A stretch of DNA of 64,000 nucleotides from Victivallis lenta (GTDB taxonomy: Bacteria; Verrucomicrobiota; Lentisphaeria; Victivallales; Victivallaceae). Positions 28,161-36,805 of this stretch are shown here, one piece after another. The notes beneath the pieces were generated by a model. It ran no database searches, had not been told where the DNA came from, and saw nothing but the letters and a program-made list of their open reading frames with translations. The stretch's first letter is position 1. Every line of letters begins with the position of its first letter. The stretch is from the NCBI RefSeq assembly GCF_009695545.1, contig NZ_VUNS01000002.1:372001-436000 (forward strand), written 5' to 3'. Made by a program: the position numbers and the translations under genes.

Positions 28161-29690
28161 CTAAAACGGGGGAATCGACACGTAAAACACCGGGTCCGCC
28201 AGCGGGAACGCTCCGACCGGACGGTAGCCCGGGAACGGTTCCGGCTTCTTCGAGAGCACGACCGGGCGGTTCTCGCGCACAAATTCCATCATAAAGGTAT
28301 TGTAATCCGGATAAACCGCGTCACCCCAGTCGACGAACATCGGATGCACCGCCGGCCGTTCCGGGAAAAAACGGCAGAACAGCGCGTGCTCGGTCATATT
28401 CAGGTAATAGCGGTTGCGGAACTGGGGAGGTACCCGGTCCAGCGCCTTGCCCGCATTACGGAAATAGTTGAGCTCCCACGGGAACATGAGCATGCCGCGC
28501 ATACCCGGAATCTCCGCCCGTTCCCGCTCGGAAATATAGATGAGCCGCATTGTGCCGCCGAACATCCGATAGCCGATCGCCAGCCCGGGGAGGAGCAGCA
28601 GAAGCACCAGCACGGCAATGCGCGCCGCCCGGCGCCGGCCGCTGCGCCAGGTGCGTTCAGCCAGAAAGGCGAGCACCCCCATCATCGGCACACTGCCCCA
28701 GTACAGGTGACGGATGCACGGCACCGGGTAGAATTGGTGCCATGAGGCCAGACCGACCAGAACCGCCGCCGCCAGCGGCAGATACAGCCTGACTTCGCGC
28801 CGCTGATACAGCATCGTGCACGCATAGAAGAACAATCCGAGCGACACCAGCGGAAAAACCAGAAATCCCTCCGGCGGAAAAAACGAAACGAGGATCGAAT
28901 CGAGCGATCCGGAGCCGCCCCGCGTCCAGCCGAACCGGCTGACGAAAACGAAACACTGCTTCAGATAGTCCGGCCACGCACCGTACACGGTCAGGTAGAC
29001 GGCGAGAAAAACCGGAACGACCAGCGCGCCGGCAGCCCAGGCTCCGCCTTTCCGCAGCAGTACGCGCGCGCTGCTGCGGCGCGTCCACCCCTCGAGCGCC
29101 AGCGTCATCACCGCCGCGATGACCATGACGAACCCGCAGGGCTGACGGCAGCCGAAGGCGAGTCCGGCCGCGACGCCGCTGCCGAACAGGAGCTTCAGGC
29201 TGCCGCTGTCGAGGTAGCGGACCATCAGCGTTCCGCCGAGCAGCATGAAATAGAGCGCATAGACCGAGGACCACGGATGCATCGGCACCAGATAGAACGG
29301 AGCCATTCCCCAGAAGAGCCCCATCATGAGCCAGCGGAACGGAGTGGAGAGGAACCGGCTCCAGAACCGGTCGAGTTCGACGGCGCAAAGGCCGTAAAAC
29401 ACCACGGTCAGCAGATTGATGACCAGCACTTCACCGCCGAAGAGCTTCACGGCCGCCGCCTGAATGAAGGACGTGAGGAAGCCGTACTGGTTGAATGAGT
29501 CGCGGAAGATCACCATCCCGTCCGCCACATCCATCGCCGGCTTCAGCATGACGCCGGCATGGTGCAGATCGACGCTCAGGAACGCGAACGGGGTAAACAG
29601 AATCAGCGTAATCAGAAACAGAAGCCACCGGTTCCGGTCGAGCCACGGGCCGGCAGCCCTCTTTCCGGTCTTTTCAGAGTCGCGTCCCAC
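28161..29690 (-). CDS. Polytopic membrane protein, GT-C glycosyltransferase-like
   Basis: About 509 aa with some 10-11 predicted membrane helices and a first periplasmic loop containing DLHHAGVMLKPAMDVADG, which recalls the Asp/His-bearing loop of GT-C enzymes (ArnT, PMT, GT39). A C-terminal soluble region of ~130 residues ends in VFYVSIPPF. Such proteins move sugars from lipid-linked donors to lipids or proteins. GTG 29690 is my preferred start: TGAGG lies 6 bases upstream and a promoter ends near 29732; a TTG at 29702 is the alternative. It heads the operon containing folD and the RND genes. Specific function unknown. Confidence 0.7.
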   Translation of the reverse strand: MGRDSEKTGKRAAGPWLDRNRWLLFLITLILFTPFAFLSVDLHHAGVMLKPAMDVADGMVIFRDSFNQYGFLTSFIQAAAVKLFGGEVLVINLLTVVFYGLCAVELDRFWSRFLSTPFRWLMMGLFWGMAPFYLVPMHPWSSVYALYFMLLGGTLMVRYLDSGSLKLLFGSGVAAGLAFGCRQPCGFVMVIAAVMTLALEGWTRRSSARVLLRKGGAWAAGALVVPVFLAVYLTVYGAWPDYLKQCFVFVSRFGWTRGGSGSLDSILVSFFPPEGFLVFPLVSLGLFFYACTMLYQRREVRLYLPLAAAVLVGLASWHQFYPVPCIRHLYWGSVPMMGVLAFLAERTWRSGRRRAARIAVLVLLLLLPGLAIGYRMFGGTMRLIYISERERAEIPGMRGMLMFPWELNYFRNAGKALDRVPPQFRNRYYLNMTEHALFCRFFPERPAVHPMFVDWGDAVYPDYNTFMMEFVRENRPVVLSKKPEPFPGYRPVGAFPLADPVFYVSIPPF

Positions 29691-29731
29691 AATGAACCTC
29701 AACAGGATGTAGTAGATTGAAAGTACGTATT

Positions 29732-29760
29732 AAGATATCATGATTTTTCGAAACTTTCAA
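29732..29760 (-). promoter_or_regulatory. Promoter of the GT-C/folD/efflux operon
   Basis: On the minus strand TTGAAA (29755-29760) and TATCTT (29732-29737) are 17 bases apart, about 40 bases before the start. Confidence 0.5.
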
Positions 29761-29768
29761 CGAAGCAT

Positions 29769-29796
29769 TTGTATTTTCGGGGAAAAAGGGTATGCT
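29769..29796 (+). promoter_or_regulatory. Possible promoter of the GH99-like gene
   Basis: TTGTAT (29769-29774) and TATGCT (29791-29796), spacer 16, some 30 bases before a GGAGGG ribosome-binding site. Confidence 0.4.
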
Positions 29797-29831
29797 ATAA
29801 CCGGAAATCAATTCCATTCCGGAGGGTTGTC

Positions 29832-31721
29832 ATGTCCATTCGCAATCTGTTTCCGCAATTCATCGCCGTCATTGCCGCACTCGCCATTCCGGCCGGCGCG
29901 GCGGAGAACGGCGGGGCCGCGCTGCGGGAGTTTCTGACCGCATTTTTTCAGCCGCCGCCGCGGATTTATGCGGAGAACCCGGATTTCGTGACGCTCCGCA
30001 CCCTGCCGGACGGCAAACCGTTCCTCTTCAAGCCGGACGCCTTCCGGCCCGACAAACGCTACCTGGTCCTCGAAATCCGCTCGGCCCGGCCCGGAACCGG
30101 ACTCATCCTCTTTCAGTCCGGCAAACGGCGTTTCCGCGTTCCCGGCGACAACGCCTGGCACGTCTGCAACATCGATCTTTACAAGGACGGCCGGGCCGCC
30201 GGACTCGGAGCTGCCGTCAACATCCGTTTCCTCGACCTGCCGGGACAGGAGTTCGGGCTGCGCCGATTCCGCCTCTCCCCCGTTCCGGAGGGCCCGGCCG
30301 ATCTTGAGATCCGCTCGGCCGGGCTGACGGAAACCTTCAACTATCCGGGGGAAGAACGGGAGTTCTTCATCCATGTCCGCAACCACGGCGGAATGGCGGC
30401 GACCGGTCTGGCGGTCGCCCGGCTCGCCTTTCCTCCCGGCGTCACCGTCCTGTCGGGCGGCGCCGGGGAAAAATTCCCGGACGTGCCGCCCTGCGGCTTT
30501 GCGACCCACACTGTGAAGGTCAAAGCCGGGCGGCCGCTCAAAGGCGTGTTCCGGCTTCAGCTCTCCGGCGCGGGGGCCCCGCGCGAAGCCTTCCGCGGTC
30601 CGGTCGAATTCGACCGGAATCCGCAGCTGCCGAAGGCCGGCTACGTTCCGGAGCCCCGGCCGGTCAACACCCGGTACGAGATCGGCGCCTTCTATTTTCC
30701 GGGATGGGAGACCGGCAAACGGTGGAACCAGATCCGGACCGCCGCGCCGGAACGCAAACCGTTGCTCGGCTACTACGACGAAACCAGCCCGGAGGTTGTC
30801 GACTGGCAGATCAAATGGCTGGTCGAGAACGGATTCAGCTTCCTCCTGGTCGACTGGTACTGGAACCGGGGCAGCCGCAGTCACGAGCACTGGGTCAGGG
30901 CGTTCGACCGGGCCCGCTACAACAAATACCTGAAATGGGCGGTCATGTGGGCGAACCATACGCCGCCCGGCTCCCACTCCGTCGAAGACCAGCGCGCCGT
31001 GACTCGTTACTGGATCGACAACTATTTCAACAAACCCTACTATTACCGCATCGACGGCAGGCCGGTCGTCGTGATCTGGCAGCCCGGCAACATGCGGCGC
31101 GATCTCGGGCCGCATGGAACGCATAAGCTGCTGCACATCTCTCAGGAGATGGCGAAGGAGGCGGGCCTGCCCGGCATCTGCTTCATCGCGATGAAATGGC
31201 CGGAAGCGGCCGTCGACGCGCAAGCCATTGAAACGCTCAAGGCGGACGGTTTTTCCATGACCAGCATCTATCACTATATGGGAACCGGCGACCGCACGCC
31301 GGCCAATCCCGCCCGCTACGACTTCAGCCTTGTCGCGGAATCGAGCCCGGAATTCTGGAACCGGAACCACAAAGCCGGCGTCCTGCCCTTCCTGCCGAAT
31401 CTTTCCACCGGATGGAACGATTTTCTCTGGCACTTCTACGGCGGCACCGCGGTCGAGAACCGGACGCCGGAGCTGTTCCGGGAGATCTGCCGCGACGCCA
31501 GGCGCTTCGCGGACCGGACCGGCATCCGGCGTCTCGTGCTCGCCCCGCTCAATGAATGGGGAGAAGGCTCCTACGCCGAACCGAATCGGGAGTACAAGTT
31601 CAAAATGTACGAAGCGGTCCGCGACGCCTTTGCGACTCCTCCTTCCGGCGGCTGGCCGCTCAACTACGGTCCCGAGGCAGTCGGTCTGGGCCCGTACCCG
31701 CTCGATCCCGCCGCTCCCTGA
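29832..31721 (+). CDS. Secreted GH99-like (WbsX-type) glycosidase-related protein
   Basis: A 629-aa exported protein with a signal peptide at residues 1-23. Residues ~25-280 are beta-rich with an Ig-like segment. The remaining part is a GH99-like/WbsX barrel: IGAFYFPGWETGKRWNQI, LLGYYDETSPEVVDWQIKW, FLLVDWYWNRGS, RPVVVIWQPG and the diagnostic APLNEWGEGSYAEP near the C-terminus (Glu at about 575 and 578). Proteins with this domain include endo-alpha-mannosidases and O-antigen enzymes. ATG 29832 has GGAGGG upstream. It lies just before the module C regulator on the same strand, so it may be part of that locus. Confidence 0.82.
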   Translation: MSIRNLFPQFIAVIAALAIPAGAAENGGAALREFLTAFFQPPPRIYAENPDFVTLRTLPDGKPFLFKPDAFRPDKRYLVLEIRSARPGTGLILFQSGKRRFRVPGDNAWHVCNIDLYKDGRAAGLGAAVNIRFLDLPGQEFGLRRFRLSPVPEGPADLEIRSAGLTETFNYPGEEREFFIHVRNHGGMAATGLAVARLAFPPGVTVLSGGAGEKFPDVPPCGFATHTVKVKAGRPLKGVFRLQLSGAGAPREAFRGPVEFDRNPQLPKAGYVPEPRPVNTRYEIGAFYFPGWETGKRWNQIRTAAPERKPLLGYYDETSPEVVDWQIKWLVENGFSFLLVDWYWNRGSRSHEHWVRAFDRARYNKYLKWAVMWANHTPPGSHSVEDQRAVTRYWIDNYFNKPYYYRIDGRPVVVIWQPGNMRRDLGPHGTHKLLHISQEMAKEAGLPGICFIAMKWPEAAVDAQAIETLKADGFSMTSIYHYMGTGDRTPANPARYDFSLVAESSPEFWNRNHKAGVLPFLPNLSTGWNDFLWHFYGGTAVENRTPELFREICRDARRFADRTGIRRLVLAPLNEWGEGSYAEPNREYKFKMYEAVRDAFATPPSGGWPLNYGPEAVGLGPYPLDPAAP

Positions 31722-31786
31722 CGGCTGCATCGCGGAGAGCGGAGGAAAACAGAACGTTTTCTCCCGTTCCGGATGTATTTCATATA

Positions 31787-31854
31787 AAAATCAGCACAAA
31801 ACAAAAAATAAATCAATAATTGTGCTGTTTTCTCTTGCTTTTTGTGTTGATTTT
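31787..31854. promoter_or_regulatory. Three TTGTGYTG-type operator-like motifs at the module C promoter
   Basis: The motif TTTGTGCTGATTTT appears inverted at about 31787-31801, directly as AATTGTGCTGTTTT near 31818, and as TTTGTGTTGATTTT at 31841-31854 inside the promoter spacer. The outer two form an inverted pair. This layout suggests regulator binding at its own promoter. Confidence 0.45.
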
Positions 31855-31863
31855 TGGTATAAT
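31835..31863 (+). promoter_or_regulatory. Promoter of the module C operon
   Basis: TTGCTT (31835-31840) and a perfect TATAAT (31858-31863), spacer 17. Transcription would start near 31870, which makes ATG 31896 the better start of the regulator. Confidence 0.7.
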
Positions 31864-31895
31864 ATAGACAAACGAACATGAGAAAGCGGAGAAAG

Positions 31896-33014
31896 ATGAA
31901 CCATTCGACCGGAAAAAACGCGCTGAAGCGGCAGAAGGCGGAAGCCTATATCCAGATGAAAATCGCGCAGTTGAACGCGGGTGAGGCTCTGCCGCCGATC
32001 CGGCAGATGATTGCGGAGAGCGGAATCGGCCGAAATGTGCTTGAAAACTGCATCGCCCGCCTTGCGGCGCTGAAAATTCTCGAAACGCGCGACCGTTCCG
32101 GCATCTACCTCTCCGACTGCAGCGGCGAGCAGGACGAACGGATCATCGACGTCATCGCCTGCTCCGAAATCGGTTATATGAGCGCCGATCCGAATACCTA
32201 TGCGCGGGAGCTGGTGAATATGCTGCTGCGGCAGTCGGCGCCGAACGGCTACGCTTCCCGGCTGCTGCGGGTCAGCTACTACGCGCCGCTGGAGGAGTAC
32301 CGCGAGCTGATCCGCAGGTACAAAATCCGCAATGCGATGCTGATCATGCCGCACTGCTGCGAGATCGGCCGCATCTTCGAAGCCGAGAACGTGAAACACA
32401 TCGTGGTGCTGCCGCGCTACTATCCGTCGCAGGGGCCAGCCGTGATCGACGCGCCCGGAATGGTCACGCGCATGATGCAGTATCTGTATGAGCACGGCCA
32501 TCGCCGGATCGGCCTGATGCATACGGTCGACCTCGGTTTTCTGTCGCTGACCGACCTGCTGCGGCGCGAGGAGTATTACCGCTTCATGAGCGAACGCAAT
32601 CTCCGGGTGCTGCCGGACTGGGTCGTGCATTATTCGACCGACGAAAAGGTGCTGTTTCCGCGGCTCGACGCGATGTTCGGTTCCTCGGAGCCGCCGACCG
32701 CCCTCGTCACCTTCGACTGGATTCTGAAATATGTCTACGACTACTGCAAACAGAAATCGATCGCGGTCGGCCGGGATTTTTCGATCATCGCGGCTTCGGG
32801 ACAGGAACCGGCGGGCTTCGTCCCGGTTCCGGCGGCGGTGATGAACTCCGTCCGGGACACGGTGGAGCTGGCCTGGAAACTGTTCCTCGAATCCGGGACA
32901 ACCGGCAACGGAAGCATCGACTATGTCGATCTGCGGACCTTCGAAGGGGAGTCGGTCGCGCGGCTCCCCGCGGGAACGGGGAAACGCGCCTCCGGCCTGC
33001 CGGCGCGGTGTTGA
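31896..33014 (+). CDS. GntR-like regulator with LacI-type sensor (module C)
   Basis: A 372-aa one-component regulator. Residues ~10-75 make a GntR-like winged helix (ALPPIRQMIAESGIGRNVLE, IARLAALKILETRDRSGIYL). The rest is a LacI/GalR-type sensor (NAMLIMPHCCEIGRIF, YLYEHGHRRIGLMHTVDLGF, AVGRDFSIIAASGQE). GGAG lies close upstream of ATG 31896; the upstream ATG 31878 would be nearly leaderless. It precedes a pseudopilin and a glycosidase-like gene, repeating the order of modules A, B and D. The inducer is unknown. Confidence 0.83.
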   Translation: MNHSTGKNALKRQKAEAYIQMKIAQLNAGEALPPIRQMIAESGIGRNVLENCIARLAALKILETRDRSGIYLSDCSGEQDERIIDVIACSEIGYMSADPNTYARELVNMLLRQSAPNGYASRLLRVSYYAPLEEYRELIRRYKIRNAMLIMPHCCEIGRIFEAENVKHIVVLPRYYPSQGPAVIDAPGMVTRMMQYLYEHGHRRIGLMHTVDLGFLSLTDLLRREEYYRFMSERNLRVLPDWVVHYSTDEKVLFPRLDAMFGSSEPPTALVTFDWILKYVYDYCKQKSIAVGRDFSIIAASGQEPAGFVPVPAAVMNSVRDTVELAWKLFLESGTTGNGSIDYVDLRTFEGESVARLPAGTGKRASGLPARC

Positions 33015-33125
33015 ACCGGGCCGGAAATGCAATTCTGAAAGGAGTCCTCATAAGACCCCGTCTGTCCGGAAATCCGGGAAACTTCACCCTTTATTAACAA
33101 TATCAACAAAGCGGAGAATGGAACC

Positions 33126-33845
33126 ATGAGAAGAACCCGTTTCACCCTGATCGAGCTTCTGGTCGTTATCGCGATCATCGCGATTCTCGCCTCGATGCTG
33201 CTGCCGGCGCTGAACAAGGCGCGCGATACGGCCAAAGCCTCCTCCTGCACCGGAAACTTCAAACAGATCGGCCTCGGCATGTGCCAGTATATCGATGACT
33301 TCAACGGCGCGTTTCCCCCGACCTTCGACGGGCAGGGCGTGAATATGGGCTGGTGGTATGCGGACGGCTGCCCGACCGACCCGGCGAAATGGGTGATCCG
33401 CAGCGACAGCTACGGCAGCTGGATTCCGCGTGTCTATCCCTATATGCGCAATGCGAAGGCATATCTGTGTCCGGTCGAGAACGGGCGCGGCTACAGCGTC
33501 GAACAGCATCTCCAGAACGACTATTCCATCTCCAAAATCTTCGGCATTCTCGAAAAGAGCGGCAAGCAGCTGAAAAATCCCTCCTCGGTATTCGTGATCA
33601 GCGAGGGATGGGAAGGGCCGAACATCTACACAGCCTATTCGATCGAGGTCCGTCACAATACTTCGGCCAACATGCTGTTCGCGGACGGACACGTCAAACT
33701 GCGCGGCCGCGGCGAAATCTATACCGACTGGGAGGCGTTTTATCCGGAGGCCGTGGACGGCGTTCACGTTTCGAACCCGTTCCCGGGAACGGCCGCCGCC
33801 TGGCAGGCGTCCAACGCCCTCCCGGTCCTGCCGGGACAGCAGTAA
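33126..33845 (+). CDS. Pseudopilin-like protein (module C)
   Basis: A 239-aa protein with N-terminus [24 protein letters not shown]: pilin helix and Glu+5 present, Arg instead of Gly at -1. The globular part contains [30 protein letters not shown] and a complete H-x9-DG signature ([13 protein letters not shown]), which typifies the prepilin-like family with that domain. GGAG precedes the ATG. It lies between the module C regulator and a secreted glycosidase-like protein, with 28 bases to the latter. A structural or tethering role at the cell surface is inferred. Confidence 0.86.
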   Translation: MRRTRFTLIELLVVIAIIAILASMLLPALNKARDTAKASSCTGNFKQIGLGMCQYIDDFNGAFPPTFDGQGVNMGWWYADGCPTDPAKWVIRSDSYGSWIPRVYPYMRNAKAYLCPVENGRGYSVEQHLQNDYSISKIFGILEKSGKQLKNPSSVFVISEGWEGPNIYTAYSIEVRHNTSANMLFADGHVKLRGRGEIYTDWEAFYPEAVDGVHVSNPFPGTAAAWQASNALPVLPGQQ

Positions 33846-33873
33846 AACCAAATTCAACGGAGATTGTTCCATC

Positions 33874-35892
33874 ATGAAATTCGCATCTGCACTGTGCGGC
33901 GCGGTATTGCTCGCCGCTCCGGTTCTGCCGGCCGGAACCGTTCCGGCCGGGCTCCTGAACTCGGTCACGACGCCGAAGGAGATCAATGCCGACCACTTTA
34001 TTTCGAGTGAACGGAACGGAGACGTTTTCACGCTGAAGTCGCCGTCCACGGAACTTTCCGTCGATGCCGCCGGACTCGGGATCACGGTTTCCCGCGACGG
34101 AGCGGAGTGGAGTATTCTGCCGCCCGAACCGTTCACCGTCCGGCTGCCGGATGGCACGGAAAAGACGGTTGACTGTTCCGCTGCGCGCTCCCGCCGTGCG
34201 GAGATTCAGCAGTTCGCCGGAATCCGCGGCGTCCGGATCACGCTGTCGGAATTCGTCGCGGACGCAACTCCGCTCGATCTGACCGTGCGGCTGTTCGCCG
34301 GAATCGACTGGCCGACCGGGGACGTGGTTTTCGAACTGCGTCCGGATGAAACGAAAACCGCGCTGCGCCGGGCATCGTGGCCCGGCAGCATCGACGGCGG
34401 CAAAGCCGAAGAAGCGGTGATTCCGCACAAGCAGGGATTACGGATTCCGCGCGACTGGCCGAAGGCGCTCGACGCGCCCTACGGGGATGCCGACAAATTC
34501 GCTTTCGCCTACAGCCACACGCTCTATATGCCGTGGTGGGGCTTCTCGAAAAACGGAAAATCCGCCATGATGGTGCTGGAGACCCCGAACGACGGCGGCT
34601 GTTATTTTCGCCACACGCCGGAGAGCGGCACACGCATCACCCCGAAGTGGGTCCACTCGCTCGGACGCATGAGCTACACCCGCCGCGCACGCCTGAAGCT
34701 GCTGGACGGCAACTATGTGCAGATGGCCAAGGCCTACCGCGCCGCCGCGATCGAAAACGGGACCTTCCGCTCGCTGAAGGAGAAGATCGCGCAGACTCCC
34801 TCCGTCGCGAAGCTGATCGGCTCCCCGATCGTGCACACCACCGCTCTTTTTACCGATATGAACCGCGGCACGGATTGGATGATCACCTATGCCGAACACC
34901 TGAAACGGCTGGCCCGGCTGAAATCGATGGGGCTTGAGAAACTCTATGTGCATCTCGACGGCATCGGCTACCGCGGATACGACAATCTCGAGCCGGACCA
35001 GCTGCCGGTCGGCGCCAAGCCCGGCGGCCCGGCCGGACTCAAATCGATGATCGACTACTGCCATGAACAGGGCTGGCTCTTCGCCTACCATCAGCAGTAC
35101 CGCGACATGTACCTCGATTCCCCGAGCTGCGACCGTGAACTGCTGGTCCGCCGCGAAGACGGCACGAACCACTTTGAAACGACCTGGGCCGGCGGCCGGA
35201 ACGGCGTGCTCTGCTCCTGGCTGGCGCTCGATTACGTCCGCAGGAACAATACGTTTCTCGCCGACACCGGGCTGGCTCCGGACGGCTGCTATCTCGACGT
35301 GTTCGCCATCGTGTACGGCGACGAGTGTTATCACCCCGAACACCGCATGAACCGGACCGACTGCTACGAGGCGCGCCGGAAGTGCTTCGACTACATCCGG
35401 GATAGATTCGGCATCGTAAGCTCCGAGGAGCCAGTCGACTGGGCGGTGCGCAGCTTGCATCTGGTTCACCATGCGATGTGGGGCGTGGATGGAGAGCGCA
35501 ACACGTTCGCGCAGCCGGTCCCGCTGTTCAACCTCGTCTACCACGACGCGCTGGTCACGCCGTTCGAAACCGGCCGCAAACGCGGTTCGTATTATTACGC
35601 GAAGAGCGAGATTCCGTTCCTCCATGCGCTTATTTCGGCCGGAATGCCGTACCTCGACGAGGAGGCTTCCGCCGAGGATATGGAGGCGGCGAAGATCGTC
35701 GCCGAGCTGCACGGACGGGTCGGCCTGCTGGAGATGACGAATCATGAAATGCTTTCCCCCGACGGCCGCCGCCAGCGCGCGGCCTACGGCGACGGCACGG
35801 TCGTGACCGTCGACCAGGAGACCGGCGACTGGGAGATCGCCTATCCCGACAAAACCGTCAGAGGCAATGCCGTCAATTGGAAGACGAATTGA
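33874..35892 (+). CDS. Secreted TIM-barrel glycosidase-like protein (module C)
   Basis: A 672-aa exported protein with a signal peptide at residues 1-20. Residues ~35-270 form a beta-sandwich (FTLKSPSTELSVDAAGLGIT). A barrel follows: LEKLYVHLDGIGYRGYDNLE, FAYHQQYRDMYLDSP, and GCYLDVFAIVYGDE, where Asp (about 475) is a candidate nucleophile, and IVSSEEPVDWAV with candidate Glu 518/519. This pattern recalls DUF5696 and GH101/GH31-like alpha-glycosidase barrels, but I cannot assign a family. It is followed after one base by the metallo-beta-lactamase-fold gene, so they are co-translated. Confidence 0.68.
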   Translation: MKFASALCGAVLLAAPVLPAGTVPAGLLNSVTTPKEINADHFISSERNGDVFTLKSPSTELSVDAAGLGITVSRDGAEWSILPPEPFTVRLPDGTEKTVDCSAARSRRAEIQQFAGIRGVRITLSEFVADATPLDLTVRLFAGIDWPTGDVVFELRPDETKTALRRASWPGSIDGGKAEEAVIPHKQGLRIPRDWPKALDAPYGDADKFAFAYSHTLYMPWWGFSKNGKSAMMVLETPNDGGCYFRHTPESGTRITPKWVHSLGRMSYTRRARLKLLDGNYVQMAKAYRAAAIENGTFRSLKEKIAQTPSVAKLIGSPIVHTTALFTDMNRGTDWMITYAEHLKRLARLKSMGLEKLYVHLDGIGYRGYDNLEPDQLPVGAKPGGPAGLKSMIDYCHEQGWLFAYHQQYRDMYLDSPSCDRELLVRREDGTNHFETTWAGGRNGVLCSWLALDYVRRNNTFLADTGLAPDGCYLDVFAIVYGDECYHPEHRMNRTDCYEARRKCFDYIRDRFGIVSSEEPVDWAVRSLHLVHHAMWGVDGERNTFAQPVPLFNLVYHDALVTPFETGRKRGSYYYAKSEIPFLHALISAGMPYLDEEASAEDMEAAKIVAELHGRVGLLEMTNHEMLSPDGRRQRAAYGDGTVVTVDQETGDWEIAYPDKTVRGNAVNWKTN

Positions 35893-35893
35893 G

Positions 35894-36805
35894 ATGAAGA
35901 AGTCCGCACTGTTCGTCACCGCCCTGCTGGCCGCCGGAATCGCGGCGGCGGAGACGCCGTCCGAACTGCTGGTGCTCGGCTCCGGCGGTTCGGAGGGGAT
36001 GCCGTCACCGTACTGCGTCTGCGATTTCTGCCGGAAGGCGCGGGAGGCGGGAGGGAAGAACAACCGCTTCCGCACCGCATTCCAGCTCGGGGAGCGCATC
36101 CGGATCGACTGGGGGCCGGATGCGCTCGCGCAGACCTTCCGGTTCAAGCTCGAACCGTGGAAACTCCGGCACGTGTTCATCACGCACAGTCACGAAGATC
36201 ACCTGTTCCCGATGGACTTCTGGGTCCGCGGCGTGTCGCAGCTGCCGGAAGGCGGCCGGATGAACGTCTACGGCAGCCGCGAGACGCTCGACGCGATCGG
36301 CCGCATGATCGGCGGAGACTGGGAGAAGAACCGCCTGACTCCGGTGACCGCCGAACCCGGCAAACCCATCGAGCTGCCGGAAGAGGGGCTGACGGTGACT
36401 CCGCTTGCCGCGAACCACACGTATCCGGAACAGTCGCTCATGTACGCCTTCGAGGCGCCCGGCTGGAAACTCCTGATCACCGGCGACACCGACATGTTTC
36501 CGGAATCGAGCTGGAAGTTTCTCGAGAATTTCAAACTGACCGCGATGACCGTCGATGCGACCTGGGGGATGGAAGACCGCCGCGAGAGCCATCTCGGCAT
36601 TCCGAACATCGTTGAAATCGCGGGGCGTTTGCGTGCCGTCGGCGCGGCTGACGGCCGGACCCGGATTGTGCCGGTCCACTTCGCCCACGGACGGGGGGCG
36701 CGCCTTCACGATGAGTTCGAACGGCTCCTGAAGCCGCTCGGCATGGAGCCGGCCTGGGACGGGATGCGCATTCCGCTTGCGGCCGGAGACGGCGATGGGG
36801 AGTGA
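35894..36805 (+). CDS. Exported PhnP-like metallo-beta-lactamase-fold hydrolase (module C)
   Basis: A 303-aa protein. A signal peptide (residues 1-20, MKKSALFVTALLAAGIAAAE) is unusual for this group. The metal motif HSHEDHLFPMD, the strand LLITGDTDMFPES and a later PVHFAHG give the binuclear-metal ligands. The Cys-containing segment PYCVCDFCRKARE resembles the zinc-binding insert of PhnP, a cyclic phosphodiesterase from phosphonate catabolism. The chemistry here is probably phosphodiester or lactone hydrolysis, but the substrate is unknown. ATG 35894 starts the signal peptide; an earlier frame overlaps the upstream gene. The stop overlaps the start of the MFS gene. Confidence 0.8.
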   Translation: MKKSALFVTALLAAGIAAAETPSELLVLGSGGSEGMPSPYCVCDFCRKAREAGGKNNRFRTAFQLGERIRIDWGPDALAQTFRFKLEPWKLRHVFITHSHEDHLFPMDFWVRGVSQLPEGGRMNVYGSRETLDAIGRMIGGDWEKNRLTPVTAEPGKPIELPEEGLTVTPLAANHTYPEQSLMYAFEAPGWKLLITGDTDMFPESSWKFLENFKLTAMTVDATWGMEDRRESHLGIPNIVEIAGRLRAVGAADGRTRIVPVHFAHGRGARLHDEFERLLKPLGMEPAWDGMRIPLAAGDGDGE

